Positions 39,166 through 51,000 of a stretch of DNA of 64,000 nucleotides are shown piece after piece. A program made the translations under genes and the position numbers. How positions within the stretch are numbered: the stretch's first letter is position 1; every line of letters begins with the position of its first letter. Under the pieces are notes generated by a model. It worked only from the letters and a program-made list of their open reading frames with translations, had not been told where the DNA came from and searched no databases. The DNA is from Serinus canaria (taxonomy: Eukaryota; Chordata; Aves; Passeriformes; Fringillidae), in NCBI RefSeq assembly GCF_022539315.1, contig NC_066321.1, positions 7,692,824 to 7,756,823 on the forward strand, written 5' to 3'.

Positions 39166-42100
39166 CAAAACTGGCTGTGTGATAGGGGTAAGCTTGTAAT
39201 GCTCACAGCTCTGTGACAGCTGGAGTGTGCTGTAGGATGCAACAGGTCTATATTGTCATATATAGGAGGGTCTTTTTTAGTATGATAGCAAAAACCTGCT
39301 AAATACCAATCTTTGTAACATAATTGCCTTCCCTGTGGCAGAAAGTGGCATATATAAGGACAATTTTTGAGTCAAAGAGCACTTCTGTTTGCAGACTTTA
39401 TCCTTGCAAAGTAAAAGAGCCAAGTCTGTATTAGGAGACCATTCTTAACTCAAATGCCCTTCCAAATCTTTCTGTGCCTTTCCACATTATCATGGGACTG
39501 TCCTTGGAAATACTGAGCATTCAGTTCTCACTGTCTGCCTGCTCTCAGAAGTGCTCCATCATTTGTGGTGATTCTGTATCTAATGTACAGATACCAACTT
39601 TACTTTTCCATGTTCATGGCCATTTTAATATATCACAGCTGAAGCTATGCCTGAAACCTTGGTCATTATTCATTCTTCTTTATTCATACTCCAAACCAGG
39701 TGATGATCACTCCTGGAAGTGGAATTAGGTGATGTACTTTCAGACAGCACAGCCTGAAAATCCAGGGAAGAGCAGAGCACACTGTGCAGCCAGCATTTTT
39801 GAGAATGCCTTATTGCTAGAAACAAAAGTAACATGAATTATTTACCTAGAAATATTAAACTGGCTTGAGATCACTGCTGGAAATAGAGGGAGTTCTGGGC
39901 CTTGTGAATCATTCATGAAGCTTTATTTAAGAGACTTCTTTTTGTCTTTGCAGATCTCTGAATTGTATTTTATAACTTTCAGGATGCTTCTGTGGCTTTC
40001 ATTCTACTTATAATAGGTACAGCTTTTTCCAATGCTTTGTAAGGAAGCACAGATCAGTAAAGTTACATTTTCAGGTTTGCTTTTTTCACACATCAGAAGG
40101 TATGGAAAGGGGCAAAGGGGTGTGGGGAAGGAAGAAGAGGTAGTTATAGTTTCTGCTTGATCATATAATGTGTGCCATGTTTGCAGACCCTGGGAGCTGA
40201 GGCACCCCAATAACTGAGCCCATGGATAGGATGGCCTTTGGCTTCTCCTGGGGTTTGCTCAGCAAAGAGTGCTCTAATGCCTACTTATTTTTCAGGAGAT
40301 TGTATTAAAAATACTGCTTAATATATCCAGAAATTTGTTTTCCTACATGTGAATATTTACACTCTTAACATTTGGAGATGCACCAGCTAATGCTGATTTG
40401 TTAATATTCAAATGTGGGTGTGGGCTACTTATACTATTCCTGGGACTTTTCTTTAATAGTTTCAAAGTTTGAAAGGAACATTGCTGTAAGAACACAAGGA
40501 AAAAAAAAACTCCATTAGTTACTTTGGAAGCCCAATGCAAACACTTGGTGCTTGATGTCACAGTAATCAGTGGGGCTTTTCCTCATAAATCCTCTTCTAA
40601 AGGAAATGAGGTAAAATGACGGGGGGGAAAAGGAATCCTGGGTGGATTTAAGGAAAAGAAGATAAACACTAGAAACATCAAAACCTCTCAATTCAGAGAA
40701 GAGGTCCTCCTCTTCCCCTGATGAAAGAAGAGCTGTGACTGCTACTTGCCATGAGAGGCAGAGGAACTGTAGATCACAAGGACATCCCGAGCTCTGCTGG
40801 GGACACGGGGTGTGTGTGACAAAGAAGCACACTGAAAAAACACTTGAATGGCTCTTACAGGCAGTTTAATTCCACTGCAGCTCATCTTGTGCAAAATGCA
40901 CAGCCCAGCAGGGATAATTATACAATGCTTCTTTACATTTCTTCTAAAATCTCCGGTGATACAAGAAGTTTCTCAGGAATACAGCTCTTTTCAAATATAT
41001 ATATTTAATAAAAAGCATAAAACAACCAAGATCTGTTGGTGTTAGTCAGATGATTGACCTGTTCAGAGCACAGGTCAGATAATTTTTGTATTCAATCTGA
41101 CTTCTTGCAGCTGGAAATGATATATTTGTAAAGGAAAAAAACTTAACTAATGAAAAAAATGGATTCTTCTACTGTGGAAGCTTTGTGTACTTTGTGGCTA
41201 ATATTTTTCTACCCCATATCAAGACAAATCAAGCAATTTGATTTATCTGTAAAGAGGAGAGTACAAGTGACCTGCAGACCTTTGCATCCTCAGGGAGAGA
41301 ATGGAAAAAAAATCTAAACAATAAATAATTCCTACTGATAGTTTTAATTGTCTCTACTCCCCTGTGAACCTGCAGCAGTAGTGAGAAAAGCTCTTAGTTC
41401 TCTGCTATTTGGTTCTCTGCTACTTGCCCAGCTGGGGGCTTGTGAGAGTGCATATCTCTGAAGCAAGAGGCTTTTAATAATCCCAATTAGAAAGGGAATA
41501 TATCCACCTATAGAAATCCCTCTAAGAGAAGTTTGTTAGTATCAAATGTAAATACAATACTTTAGATACTTATGGTGCCTGTGGAAATACACTGATTTTA
41601 TCCTAAAGTTAATATTAGATTTCATCATGGGGTTTTTTAGGGCATCTCAGAGAAGAATAGAAATTGTATTTCTGCATTCACTGTGTGCACAGAGTTGCCA
41701 TCTCTGTGAGTTATGTTTTCCTCTTCAATAAAAATGAGACAATTAGAGGGAGAAGTAGGATTGCTCCAGCACCTGTGTGACTGGAGCCTCTCAGGAACCT
41801 TTCCCTTCCCAGCACTGATTGATCCCAGACCTAATAGCAGTTCTCAGTTCTTTTTCAAGAGTTTCATGTAATTAAAGCATGGTTTGGCTGCTATGGCTGC
41901 TGAAGTGATTGGCTTTTGTCCTTTCTGATGTCAGCTTGAAGCTCGCTCATTTTCTGCTTAAAAACTGACAGAATGTTTTGCTATAGCAGCTGAACTGAAG
42001 AAGAGAGAGGCAAGTATGTGCATTTATGTAAAAATGCTGATTGTGGGTCAGATGCTTAAGGATTTTTGTTGAATGGGGAAACCTTGAGGTAAATGAAGCT

Positions 42101-43544
42101 TTGAGTTATTTTGAACAAATGTAAAGGTCTGAATCACAAAGTTTCTTAGGAGCAATTCATGGAACAGGAAAGACAACAAAGTCCTTTTCTATCTTGTAGT
42201 ATTTCTGACAATTTTTTAGAGATGTGGCAAACCTTTTTTCAGTCTTTTCAGTTCAGTCAGAAAAGTTAGGAGCAGCCCACACAAAGGTTAAGACAGGGAC
42301 CGGTTATCTGTAAGGTCAGTCAGATCCTACATCCTACAACTTGGCCTAAAGCCATTGTGATTGCCAGTCAGGTTATTTGAACCTGATTTTGTGCTTGCTT
42401 GGGTGACACAGCCATCTGTTATGTCAAAAGGCAGAGTGGTAAAACATTTCCAGCTGAAGCACACAGCTTGAGCTCTATTTTCAAAAGCTGATCTAAGAGA
42501 TTTTATTTTTCTCTTCCCTTTCTCCAAAATGCTTAACTCTCCTAATGATCAAACTCTTGGTGTGGTTCACTGAGTTCCAAGGAGCCTCTAGCTTCTGCCA
42601 CTGAGGTAATTTCAATTCTAGAACAAAAAAGTAATCCTTTGGAAACATTAATGAAAACTTCTAACTGTAGATCTGTGAAATTTATTATATACCTCTTATT
42701 TTGCCCAGCTTTTTCAGACTTCTCTCTGCAACCTTTCTGCAATATCAGTTAATATTGATAGAAATTGAAGGTGCAGGAATCTTCAGTCCTCACAACATGT
42801 CTAGGGAAAAGTCAGGGGCTTCCTCTCTCTGTTTAAAAAAATCATTAAAAATAGTTCATCATTAAAATAAAAACCAGGATTTTAATGTACTTTATGGTGG
42901 CTCTTCTTCAGTTATGCTGAGTGCTAAGATCACTGTATTTCAAATTTGTGGAAAAAGTGCTAATGTTATATCTGCTATATATGCTATAAAATGTTCTTTT
43001 TCCCATTAAATGAAATATCGCAGGCTGGCATGTGATAGGCAATATCAGAATAAAATCTGCAGGGAGTAAAACTCAATTCTCTGTGTCACTGGAAGGATTC
43101 AGATGTTTCAGAATTCTGAAGCTGAATTTGAAGCTATGAGAACTCATTTTCTCCCTTGGACTGTTCCCTGCAGATGTTGTTGATGTGGGTGCTTAGTTAA
43201 ACTGGATGTAGCATTTTAATCTCAAGGTTTAATCTCAAAGCCTTGTATCTTTTACTTTAATAATTATAGCCTGTGCTACTACCTCACATCAATCCTGGGG
43301 TAATCTGTGCTAAGAAATACTAGGCACAGTTATAAACTAGACACCCAGAGATAATGGCTTATTAAAACCCTCCAAATGGCCTTATTTCATGGGAAGTCTG
43401 TGTGGTGGTACCACACACCATATTAAATTGATTGGTATGATGCTTTAAAAGGCAAAATTACAGTGGAGGTATTACATGTAGCACCATATAAAGTGCTGCA
43501 CCTCGAATATAATGAGGTTAAAGTCCTTGCAAGATGACAGAAAG
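39166..43544. other. Intronic stretch without a gene
   Basis: About 4.4 kb of unique AT-rich sequence with short homopolymers only. No coding exon, RNA gene or named repeat was recognised. Confidence 0.6.
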
Positions 43545-43580
43545 CCAGTGGTGAAAGTCACACCAGTGGTGAAAGTCACA
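43545..43580. repeat. 2 x 18-bp perfect tandem repeat
   Basis: CCAGTGGTGAAAGTCACA occurs twice, head to tail (43545-43562, 43563-43580), with no mismatch. It lies 87 bp upstream of the LTR at 43668. Confidence 0.93.
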
Positions 43581-43667
43581 GCACTGATGTGCTGTTGTTC
43601 TGCAGGAAATTCACACTTTGGTTTTGCAGCCAGAGTGGCCCAGAAGTGGCACCTCTCTGTCATTTGG

Positions 43668-44168
43668 TGTGGCATTCACATCCTCTGGGCAGAAAGAGAG
43701 AGAATTCTCTCTCTGTTTTTTTTCCTGGAGCAGCACAGAAAGAAGAAGAGAAAACAATTCTTATCTCAACTTGCTGCCTCTTTTTGCTTTTGCACATGTG
43801 GAATGTGTTAGGGAGATTGCTTACCTGAAGGGATTTGGTAATTGGATTCTGGTGATGGTTGTTAATTAATATTTATTAATTAATAATAATATTAATTAAC
43901 CAGTTACTTGAAGCTGTGTCCTGACTGTCAGGAGACAGTCAAGAGTTTTCTTTAGTATGTAATTTAGTATAGTATCAATATAATGTAATGTAATATAATG
44001 CCATATCATATCATATCATCATATCATATCATATCATATCATATCATATCATATCATATCATATCATATCATATCTGATGTATTTTAATAAAACAATTGT
44101 TCAGCATTCTGAATCAATGGGGTCAGATGCCAATCATTCCCTGCATCAGGGGCACCCTGCTTTCGATA
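43668..44168 (+). mobile_element. Solo LTR of an endogenous retrovirus (passerine type), plus strand
   Basis: About 501 bp that I recognise as a passerine LTR. It starts TGTGGCATTCACA, then has the CTCTGGGCAGAAAGAGAGAG segment, TTACTTGAAGCTGTGTCCTG, a TAGTATAGTAT region and an AATAAA polyadenylation signal at 44087-44092. It ends near TTTCGATA. ATTTGG occurs on both sides (43662-43667 and 44169-44174), a plausible 6-bp target duplication. The 3' end reads ATA rather than the usual ACA, which a C-to-T change would explain; because ATTTGGTGT is shared on both sides, the exact ends could shift by a few bases. No internal retroviral sequence is present. Confidence 0.82.
44002..44075. repeat. (ATATC)n pentanucleotide array within the LTR
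   Basis: ATATC repeats fill most of this span. The last 11 units (44021-44075) are uninterrupted; one unit near 44015-44020 is broken by an extra ATC. The array replaces the AT-rich U3/R segment of the LTR just before the polyadenylation signal and is likely to vary in length. Confidence 0.95.
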
Positions 44169-47100
44169 ATTTGGTGTTTTATTTCTGTCAGAGGGGCTGC
44201 TCCATGGTTGGAGGGCCAGCTGTGTCCCCTGTTTTTCCATGCTCCAGGCAGAGCTGCTGTCCCTGTGCAGCCAGCCCGTGCAGTGGGCTCATGGTGAACT
44301 CCCTGGCTTTGCATTCAGGCTCCAGCACCTCCATCCCCCCTGGAGGCTTGCTGAGCTCAGTTCCAGAATCACTCCTGAGGAGTGTCCAGGGCAGGACTCA
44401 GAGATCTTCTCCACCTATTGAAAAATAGCAGGATGAGCAAGAGAGGTTTGTCAGCTCATTTTGCCTGCTGTAGATTTGAAGTGACTGGGAAATGTTTCTC
44501 TGGAAGTATGAATTTGCTTTTGAAATCCAGGGAACTGATTTTTTACTTCAGTGCCTTTTATTTGCTGTGAATTTCCTGTAACACTCAAACATTACCTGCA
44601 CAGGTCCTTCATGAATAGCAATAAGTCTTAATGTTGGCTGAATGCAAAATCTAACTTACATTTTATGGGAATATTTTGGGTTTGTTGTGTCTCACTGTAT
44701 TACAGGAATCACCACTTGGTGAGCTGACATAACCTCTTATATCTTCCATAATGAGAATAGTCTTTCTTAGTGTTAGACATTTCCTCTGAGGGGGAAAGAT
44801 TAATTTAAGGATTTCACTGGTGAACAACTTGAAAAGAATTTTTGCATGTATATATAAGTAAGAAAATACAATTTTAAAGATTTTTTTGATCTATATGATA
44901 AATATTCATTCTGGTTCTGCCACAAGCAATGTCAATTATCTACTGCAGCATTGTCCCCACATCTTTTCTATCTTCATATCTGTTAAGAGAATTTATCTAT
45001 TGCTTCTTGTAGAAGATGCTTCCCACCAAGATGAACATCTGGAAATGCCTTTTGTGCACTGAGTGTCCTTCTCTGTAAGGCCATCTGCTTCTCCTCTTCT
45101 TCTATCTCATGGTTCTATAATATGACTGATAAGAGCTGCTGATTCTTTGCTTGAATATGGAATATCAAAAACCAGGATTTTGGTTTTAGTTGTTGATTTT
45201 GGTTGGGGTTTTTGTGTGGTTTTTTTGTGTGTATCTTTGGTGTGTTTTGTTTGGTTGTTTTTTTTTCCATTTGATTTTAAGCTTTAGAGAGAAATCAAAA
45301 ACTTAGATTCTTCCTTTACTATTATATCTCACAAACCCTCTTTAAAATTTTTATTTATCAGTTCTTGTGTTGTGTTTAATGAGTTCAGACAATCTTCTCT
45401 GAAGAAAAACTGAATCTACAAATACCTTTGTAGTATTAATGAGGTACTGGGGTGTAGCCTCATGTACACCTTTATTGCTGTTAAATGTGTTCTTTTAAGT
45501 TATACTCTCTTTGGCATATTTATGTCTTCTTGTTGCTGCCTTTAGAAGAATTTCTGACTTTTTGATAGTTTAGCTTTCCAGTCTGATGTGCAAGAGGTCA
45601 GGTTTGGTGACTTTAACAGTCCCTTTACTCTTCAGTGTCAGTGTTTCTGGTCTCTGCCTGTATGATTTGCTCTAGAACTGTCATTAGGTAACCAACCCCA
45701 TAAGTGTTACCCATTCATCTTCCAGCATTCAGTTCAGCTGGAGAAAATTGGGTGTAAATAGAATTAAGCCTGGCGAAAAAAACCCTAAAAGAATGAAAAA
45801 AAAGAGTAATCCAAGGGTTCAATTAAAAATAATGAATGCTTTATCTTTCTGGTGGATGCAGGGGCTGTTGGAAAGAGCATCTCGTACTGCAAAAATGCAG
45901 AAGGAAAAGTAGAAACTTACTTTTCTGTGCACTCTTCTAGACTTGACGACAATTTCTCCCATGAAATATAATGCAGAATCCCTTTTCTAGTGGGAAAGGG
46001 ATGACTCCCTAGCAGGAATGACTCCCACAGCTGCCTCTCTGAGCTCAAGTGTTTTCCATGCATCAGTTCAATATTTGTTACAGTACACCAATGGAAGGAT
46101 GCAGGGGCATAAATAAACCTATCAGAATAACTGAACTAGAAACACTGTCCATTTTATTTGCTGTCCAAATGGAAAATATGAGTGGTTGGAATTCTCCTGG
46201 CCACCACAATTTTTGCTGCCATCTAATGAAGGCATCAGTGTGTGCCTCCATCACTGCCAGTGGCACCGTGAGCAATCCCAGAATAAAGTATTACAAACTG
46301 GTTCTGTGCTCAGGCTGCTCAAAATCTTTTTGAACTCAAAGGATACAAAGCCAGGCAGGATGCTTTTATAGCTGAAGTTGCTCTGGGTGACAGGCAAAAC
46401 ACTCTGGATGTGATCAGTGTAAGTGATGTAGAAAGCAGTGCCCTTGTCACTGCCGGGGTTTGCTCTCGGGGTTTTGCTTCTGTGACTTACCAGTCAGAAT
46501 TTGCCTCAATGTATTAGGCTTTAAAACATTTTAACATTTTCTCTAAAGTGACTTGCTATTCAAATGTTTCATTTGACATTTATGAAAAGCATTCATTAAG
46601 GTCTAATTATAGAAGAAAGAGCTGTTTAAAGGGGAAAAAACCCGCCAGTTCTGCACTTGTCGGTACATGTTGTCAATGCTTTTGATTATTTCTCTATTAG
46701 TTTGGCCAGCATCCCTGGTGCACAAGTGAATCTAAATGAATTCATGATCTAGATGAAGTGATTGGTGCAGTGCCAGGGGAGCAGGTTCAGATCTGGTCTG
46801 AGACATGAGCCCTTCCCAGGGCTCTCATCCCTCTCCTTTCTCTGTGCATCTGCTCAGCCACACATCTCAGCTGCTGCTTGGTCTCACAGTGCTGGACATC
46901 ACCCTGTCCTCCTCAGATTTCGCATGAAACTCAGGATTTTAATTAGCACTGCATTTCTTGATTGCTACTTAGAAGAGTTTACTTCACATTTTTGCTATGT
47001 GAACTGTGTTCTTTTTTAAAAGAAGCTGTGTTCTTTTTTAAAAGTAGCTGTGTTTGAAATTCTGGAATTGATACTGTTCTCTTGGTGTGTGATGGTTAAT

Positions 47101-48000
47101 CACATTATATGACAAGATTGATTTTAATTGGACATGTTGAATGATTCAGTGTATGAACACTTATCAGACAGGTAGCAGAACTTCACAAGAGGATGAGTAT
47201 GCTCTTAAAAAGGGTGAGTGTTATATTACACTGGGTTATAAGAAATCTTGATGTGGTCTACACAATGTAGCTAATATTTACAGTTTGTTAAATATTCCTA
47301 GGACTTTTTTATTTCATTTATAATTAGTGTATGAAAAATTTCTGATGAAATATGTAACAATAAATGTTGTATAGAGTTAGATGCCACATCACTTTAGCAT
47401 TTGACTGTGGCAGGGTGTGCTGGCATTGGACTGTTTATCCCCCCTCGAGAGTCTGTTTATAAGTGAAAAATAAATGCAATAGAATCTCAGATGCTGATTA
47501 GAACTAGTACCTAGAAACCCAGAACTTGGAAATAACTCTGTGCTGAAAGATTTCCAAGCTTTTTTTTTCTTAAAAAATACAAAAATCGGGTTAGAAAAGA
47601 ATGGGATGCAGCTTGTTTATCACATTATGCTTTATTTCCATTGCCTTTTGGTGTCTCAGAAGAAGAGTGTTTAACTGGCTATAAGACTGCAGAAGCATGA
47701 GTGACAGCTTTTTGTCTTTTCATAGCTGAAAATAAAATTATATTTCACAGGTACTCCTGTTCGTATTGCTTATTTACTGAAAATGAATATATTTTTCTTT
47801 GCTTTATATGTTGTATACTCCCCATATTTCTCCTAGAAGGAAGTGTAGTGATTAAGTCCTGAAGCAAGTGCCAGGTCTAAGCTGTGCCAAACTTTGTCAG
47901 CAATGAGTTTCAAATATTTTGAAAGTTACATTTTTTTCCCAGCTGCTTTCCTTGCTATATGGAATAAGTAATCTGCTCCTGCCAAGAGTTAATGTAATTT
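44169..48000. other. Intronic stretch without a gene
   Basis: About 3.8 kb of unique sequence, GC-richer just after the LTR (44.2-44.4 kb). A 2 x 22-bp tandem duplication is listed separately. The open frames show no recognisable domains. Confidence 0.6.
47004..47047. repeat. 2 x 22-bp tandem duplication
   Basis: Two units starting CTGTGTTCTTTTTTAAAAG, at 47004-47025 and 47026-47047, differ at one base. Confidence 0.9.
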
Positions 48001-48047
48001 TTCTTTTTTCTTTTTCTTTTTTTTTTCTTTTTATTTTTCTTTTTTTT
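48001..48047. repeat. T-rich polypyrimidine tract
   Basis: Forty-seven bases of T with scattered C and a single A, ending in AAG. It is low-complexity sequence that also resembles an unusually strong 3' splice site tract (see findings). Confidence 0.9.
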
Positions 48048-51000
48048 AAGTGAGACTTAAAACACTTTTCTCTCCTCTCTTCTCATCTCCCAAAGCCAAA
48101 CATGCCAAGCCTGTCCTCATCACTGAGCACAGACTCATAGTGCTGATATTTCACTCCAGGGAGCTTGGAAGCTTTTCTTCCCCTGCCCTGCTGCTGAGTA
48201 AGGAATGTGAAAAGTCTTTCTTGGAGTCATTGGGATCAGGCCAAGAGTTCTTGGCATCTGCTTGGAACAAGACATCTATCCTCAAATCTAGCAGCTATTT
48301 TCTTCTTGGAAGTAGTTTCCTTCCTGGGCAGCTCCAGTTCTGGGTTCTTTTCTTGGAGAAAAAAGGTGGAATACCTCTGTTTCCTCTTCAGGGCTGTGTG
48401 TTGAAAGCTGATAAAATGCTGCTCATTTTTTTTGTCTAAGATGAAAGTAAGTGTTACAGAAACAGCAATGCTGTCTCTTCCTGTTGAGTTTCATGTTCAG
48501 GGAAAAATGCCACGGCAGAAAAAGGAATGTTTCTGCTCTGTGCAGATTGAATATCTGTGATTTTATATGGAGTACAGAAATTTATACACACAAATTAATT
48601 AAATTATGTAATAGAATTGAGTAGTTGGTCTTTGGATACATCACTGTATCCCACAACCTGTGTTTTTACCCCAACAGTGAATTGTTTCAGTGCCACAAAC
48701 TGGATTCAGACAGCTGAAGTGGGCACTCTACAGAACAGAGGAGAACAGGCTCCAATTTCTGCATCTCCTGAGTGTGCTTCACATTACACTGTGAAATTAA
48801 ATGGATTTCTTTTATTGCTAATTCCCTCCAGGCATTATTATAGTGCAAGGTCTTTAAGTAAGGTGTTAATGGCATCCTAGTAGGAGTTGTTTTTTTTAGT
48901 TTGTCAGCTCATAGTATCAGGAGCTCTGGTGGATTCTGCACTAAAGTGTTTAAAACAAGTCTGCATGCTCCTTATAAAGGAAAACCCAACAGGAAATTAC
49001 AGGCCTGGTGCCAGAATTGCAGGTCAGAATCCTGTAATCTTGGCTCGGAAAGAATTCAGGATAGAAGTACATAATGAGCTCTTTTGGCCCTGAAATCTCT
49101 GAATGCACTGCATAAAATGAGTGCAATCTATTCTGCTTCCATCAGTTCTGATGGCCCAGCCTTTATGTACTTGGAATATATAATTTGGAAAACAATATCT
49201 GATTCATATACTTCATATGAGTGTACTGAGCTACTAAGTGGCTTCCTTGTAATGACTTAAATGTCAACCTGTAAACTGGAATTAGTTTGTCTTTAGAACT
49301 ACTAAAAGTGATCAGCATTTGGGAAATATGGGAATATTTCTGTCGGTGTTTCAGTTTGGTGTATGAAGGGTTTGTGTTTCTTAATTGCATGAAAAATGAA
49401 AATAACAAAATCTGTTTGACAATTTCATCATCAGGAAAATATTTGCTAAAGATGATAAAAATGAGTAAGTGTAAACAAATTTAAAATCCCTCATTTAAAA
49501 AGATATTTCATATTCTTCCAGAGCAAAATGTTTAGGTGTGAAAATATGGATGTTCTGCCAAAAGCAAAGTTACACCAAAAAAAATTTTGCTCCTGCTAAT
49601 GTATTTGGATCAGCCCTTCTTGCATGCCTTTATATCCTTGGCAAAGGGGTAGTGGAGAAAATTCAGGAATCTTCCTATTGGGGCTTTCCTCATAATGTAA
49701 TGGTGCTTATTCTACATCCAGTTAATTGCTAATTATGAGCACCAGGTACATATTTTTCAGCTATGGCACTCTATTCAATCCTTCCACTTACTTTCCTCCT
49801 TCTTTATGGTACAAAAATAAAAGAAATCCAGTTGGGTGTGTTAAACTTTGAACAGAATATTTTCTGTGTGTCTAAAGCAGTTATAATGAAGATATTGTTT
49901 CAATTAAAAAATGACAATTTTACTTAGGGAAAACCAAAAACTAGTAAAATGAATAACAATGTTAGTCTGAAAGGTGAGCCTAATTCAAATAGAAAATAAA
50001 AGCTGAATTGCTTGAATACTCTAATCAGAAACAGGTAAGAGGGGAAATTCTATGGATAAATTTGGAAACATAATTTAAATATTAATTCTTTGAAACTCAC
50101 GTATGACTAAAGCATGGGGAATAGGTCTACTGTTTCACTTGCACGTCACACCTGGAGGAGGCCTGTGCTCCTCCATTTGTTGGGAATGCTGTCAAATTGC
50201 CACTAAATGTTAATGCTGGTACAGAGCAGTTGCTGGCTTGCCAAGAATTCCATTGCTCAACCTCTCCTTGATTTTCTTCTTCTTGTAATATTCCCATTCA
50301 GCTATGTTTTATTTTAAATTAATTGTAGAGATAAGCTGCACAAAATGTCCCTTACCAATGTGTCACCTTTGTAATTTTGAAAGAAGCAAAGTGAAGCACA
50401 TGATAATGTTAAGATAGAGACTTAATTGCTTGTGTCTCTTTCCTTTTGGAACTGAGACTTCATGTTTGAGCCAAATAAATCTGTTGGCAAGTGCTCCAAA
50501 ATGCCATCAGAATCCTTTCCAGGCCACTATGACAGGCTTAATGCTGATGTGTTGTGATCAGAAGGCTTGTTTGTGTGAGCTTGAGCTTACACCTGAGTTT
50601 TCTGTTTGGGTCCTGAGGAAGGGACACTTTCCTGGGTCATTTGCTCTCCAGACCTGCTGCCTGCTGTCACAGAGCCTGCCCAGAGTGTGCCAGGCAGGGC
50701 AGGACCTGTTGGGTGCAGCCAGGGACTGTCCTGGTCATCCTGCAGGCCCTGGCACTGCCTGTCCAAGTCCCCACTCTCCAGCAGAACAGTGGAATTACAT
50801 GTACAGATGAAACAATGGCATCCAAAAGGAATGAAAGCCAAAGGAAACTCTGCCAGTGTTTTCAAATGCTGGTGCCAAATCTGTGTTTCCATATCTCTGC
50901 TGATTAGATACCTACACACTCACCATTCAATTTTCCAATTACCTGGCATGGTTATTTCCCAAGAATTTCAGTATTATGGTAGGTGATGAGCACATGTGAA

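Noticed and set aside
44021..44075. Regular short-period array considered as CRISPR or satellite
   Set aside because: It is a 5-bp microsatellite without spacers inside an LTR in vertebrate DNA.
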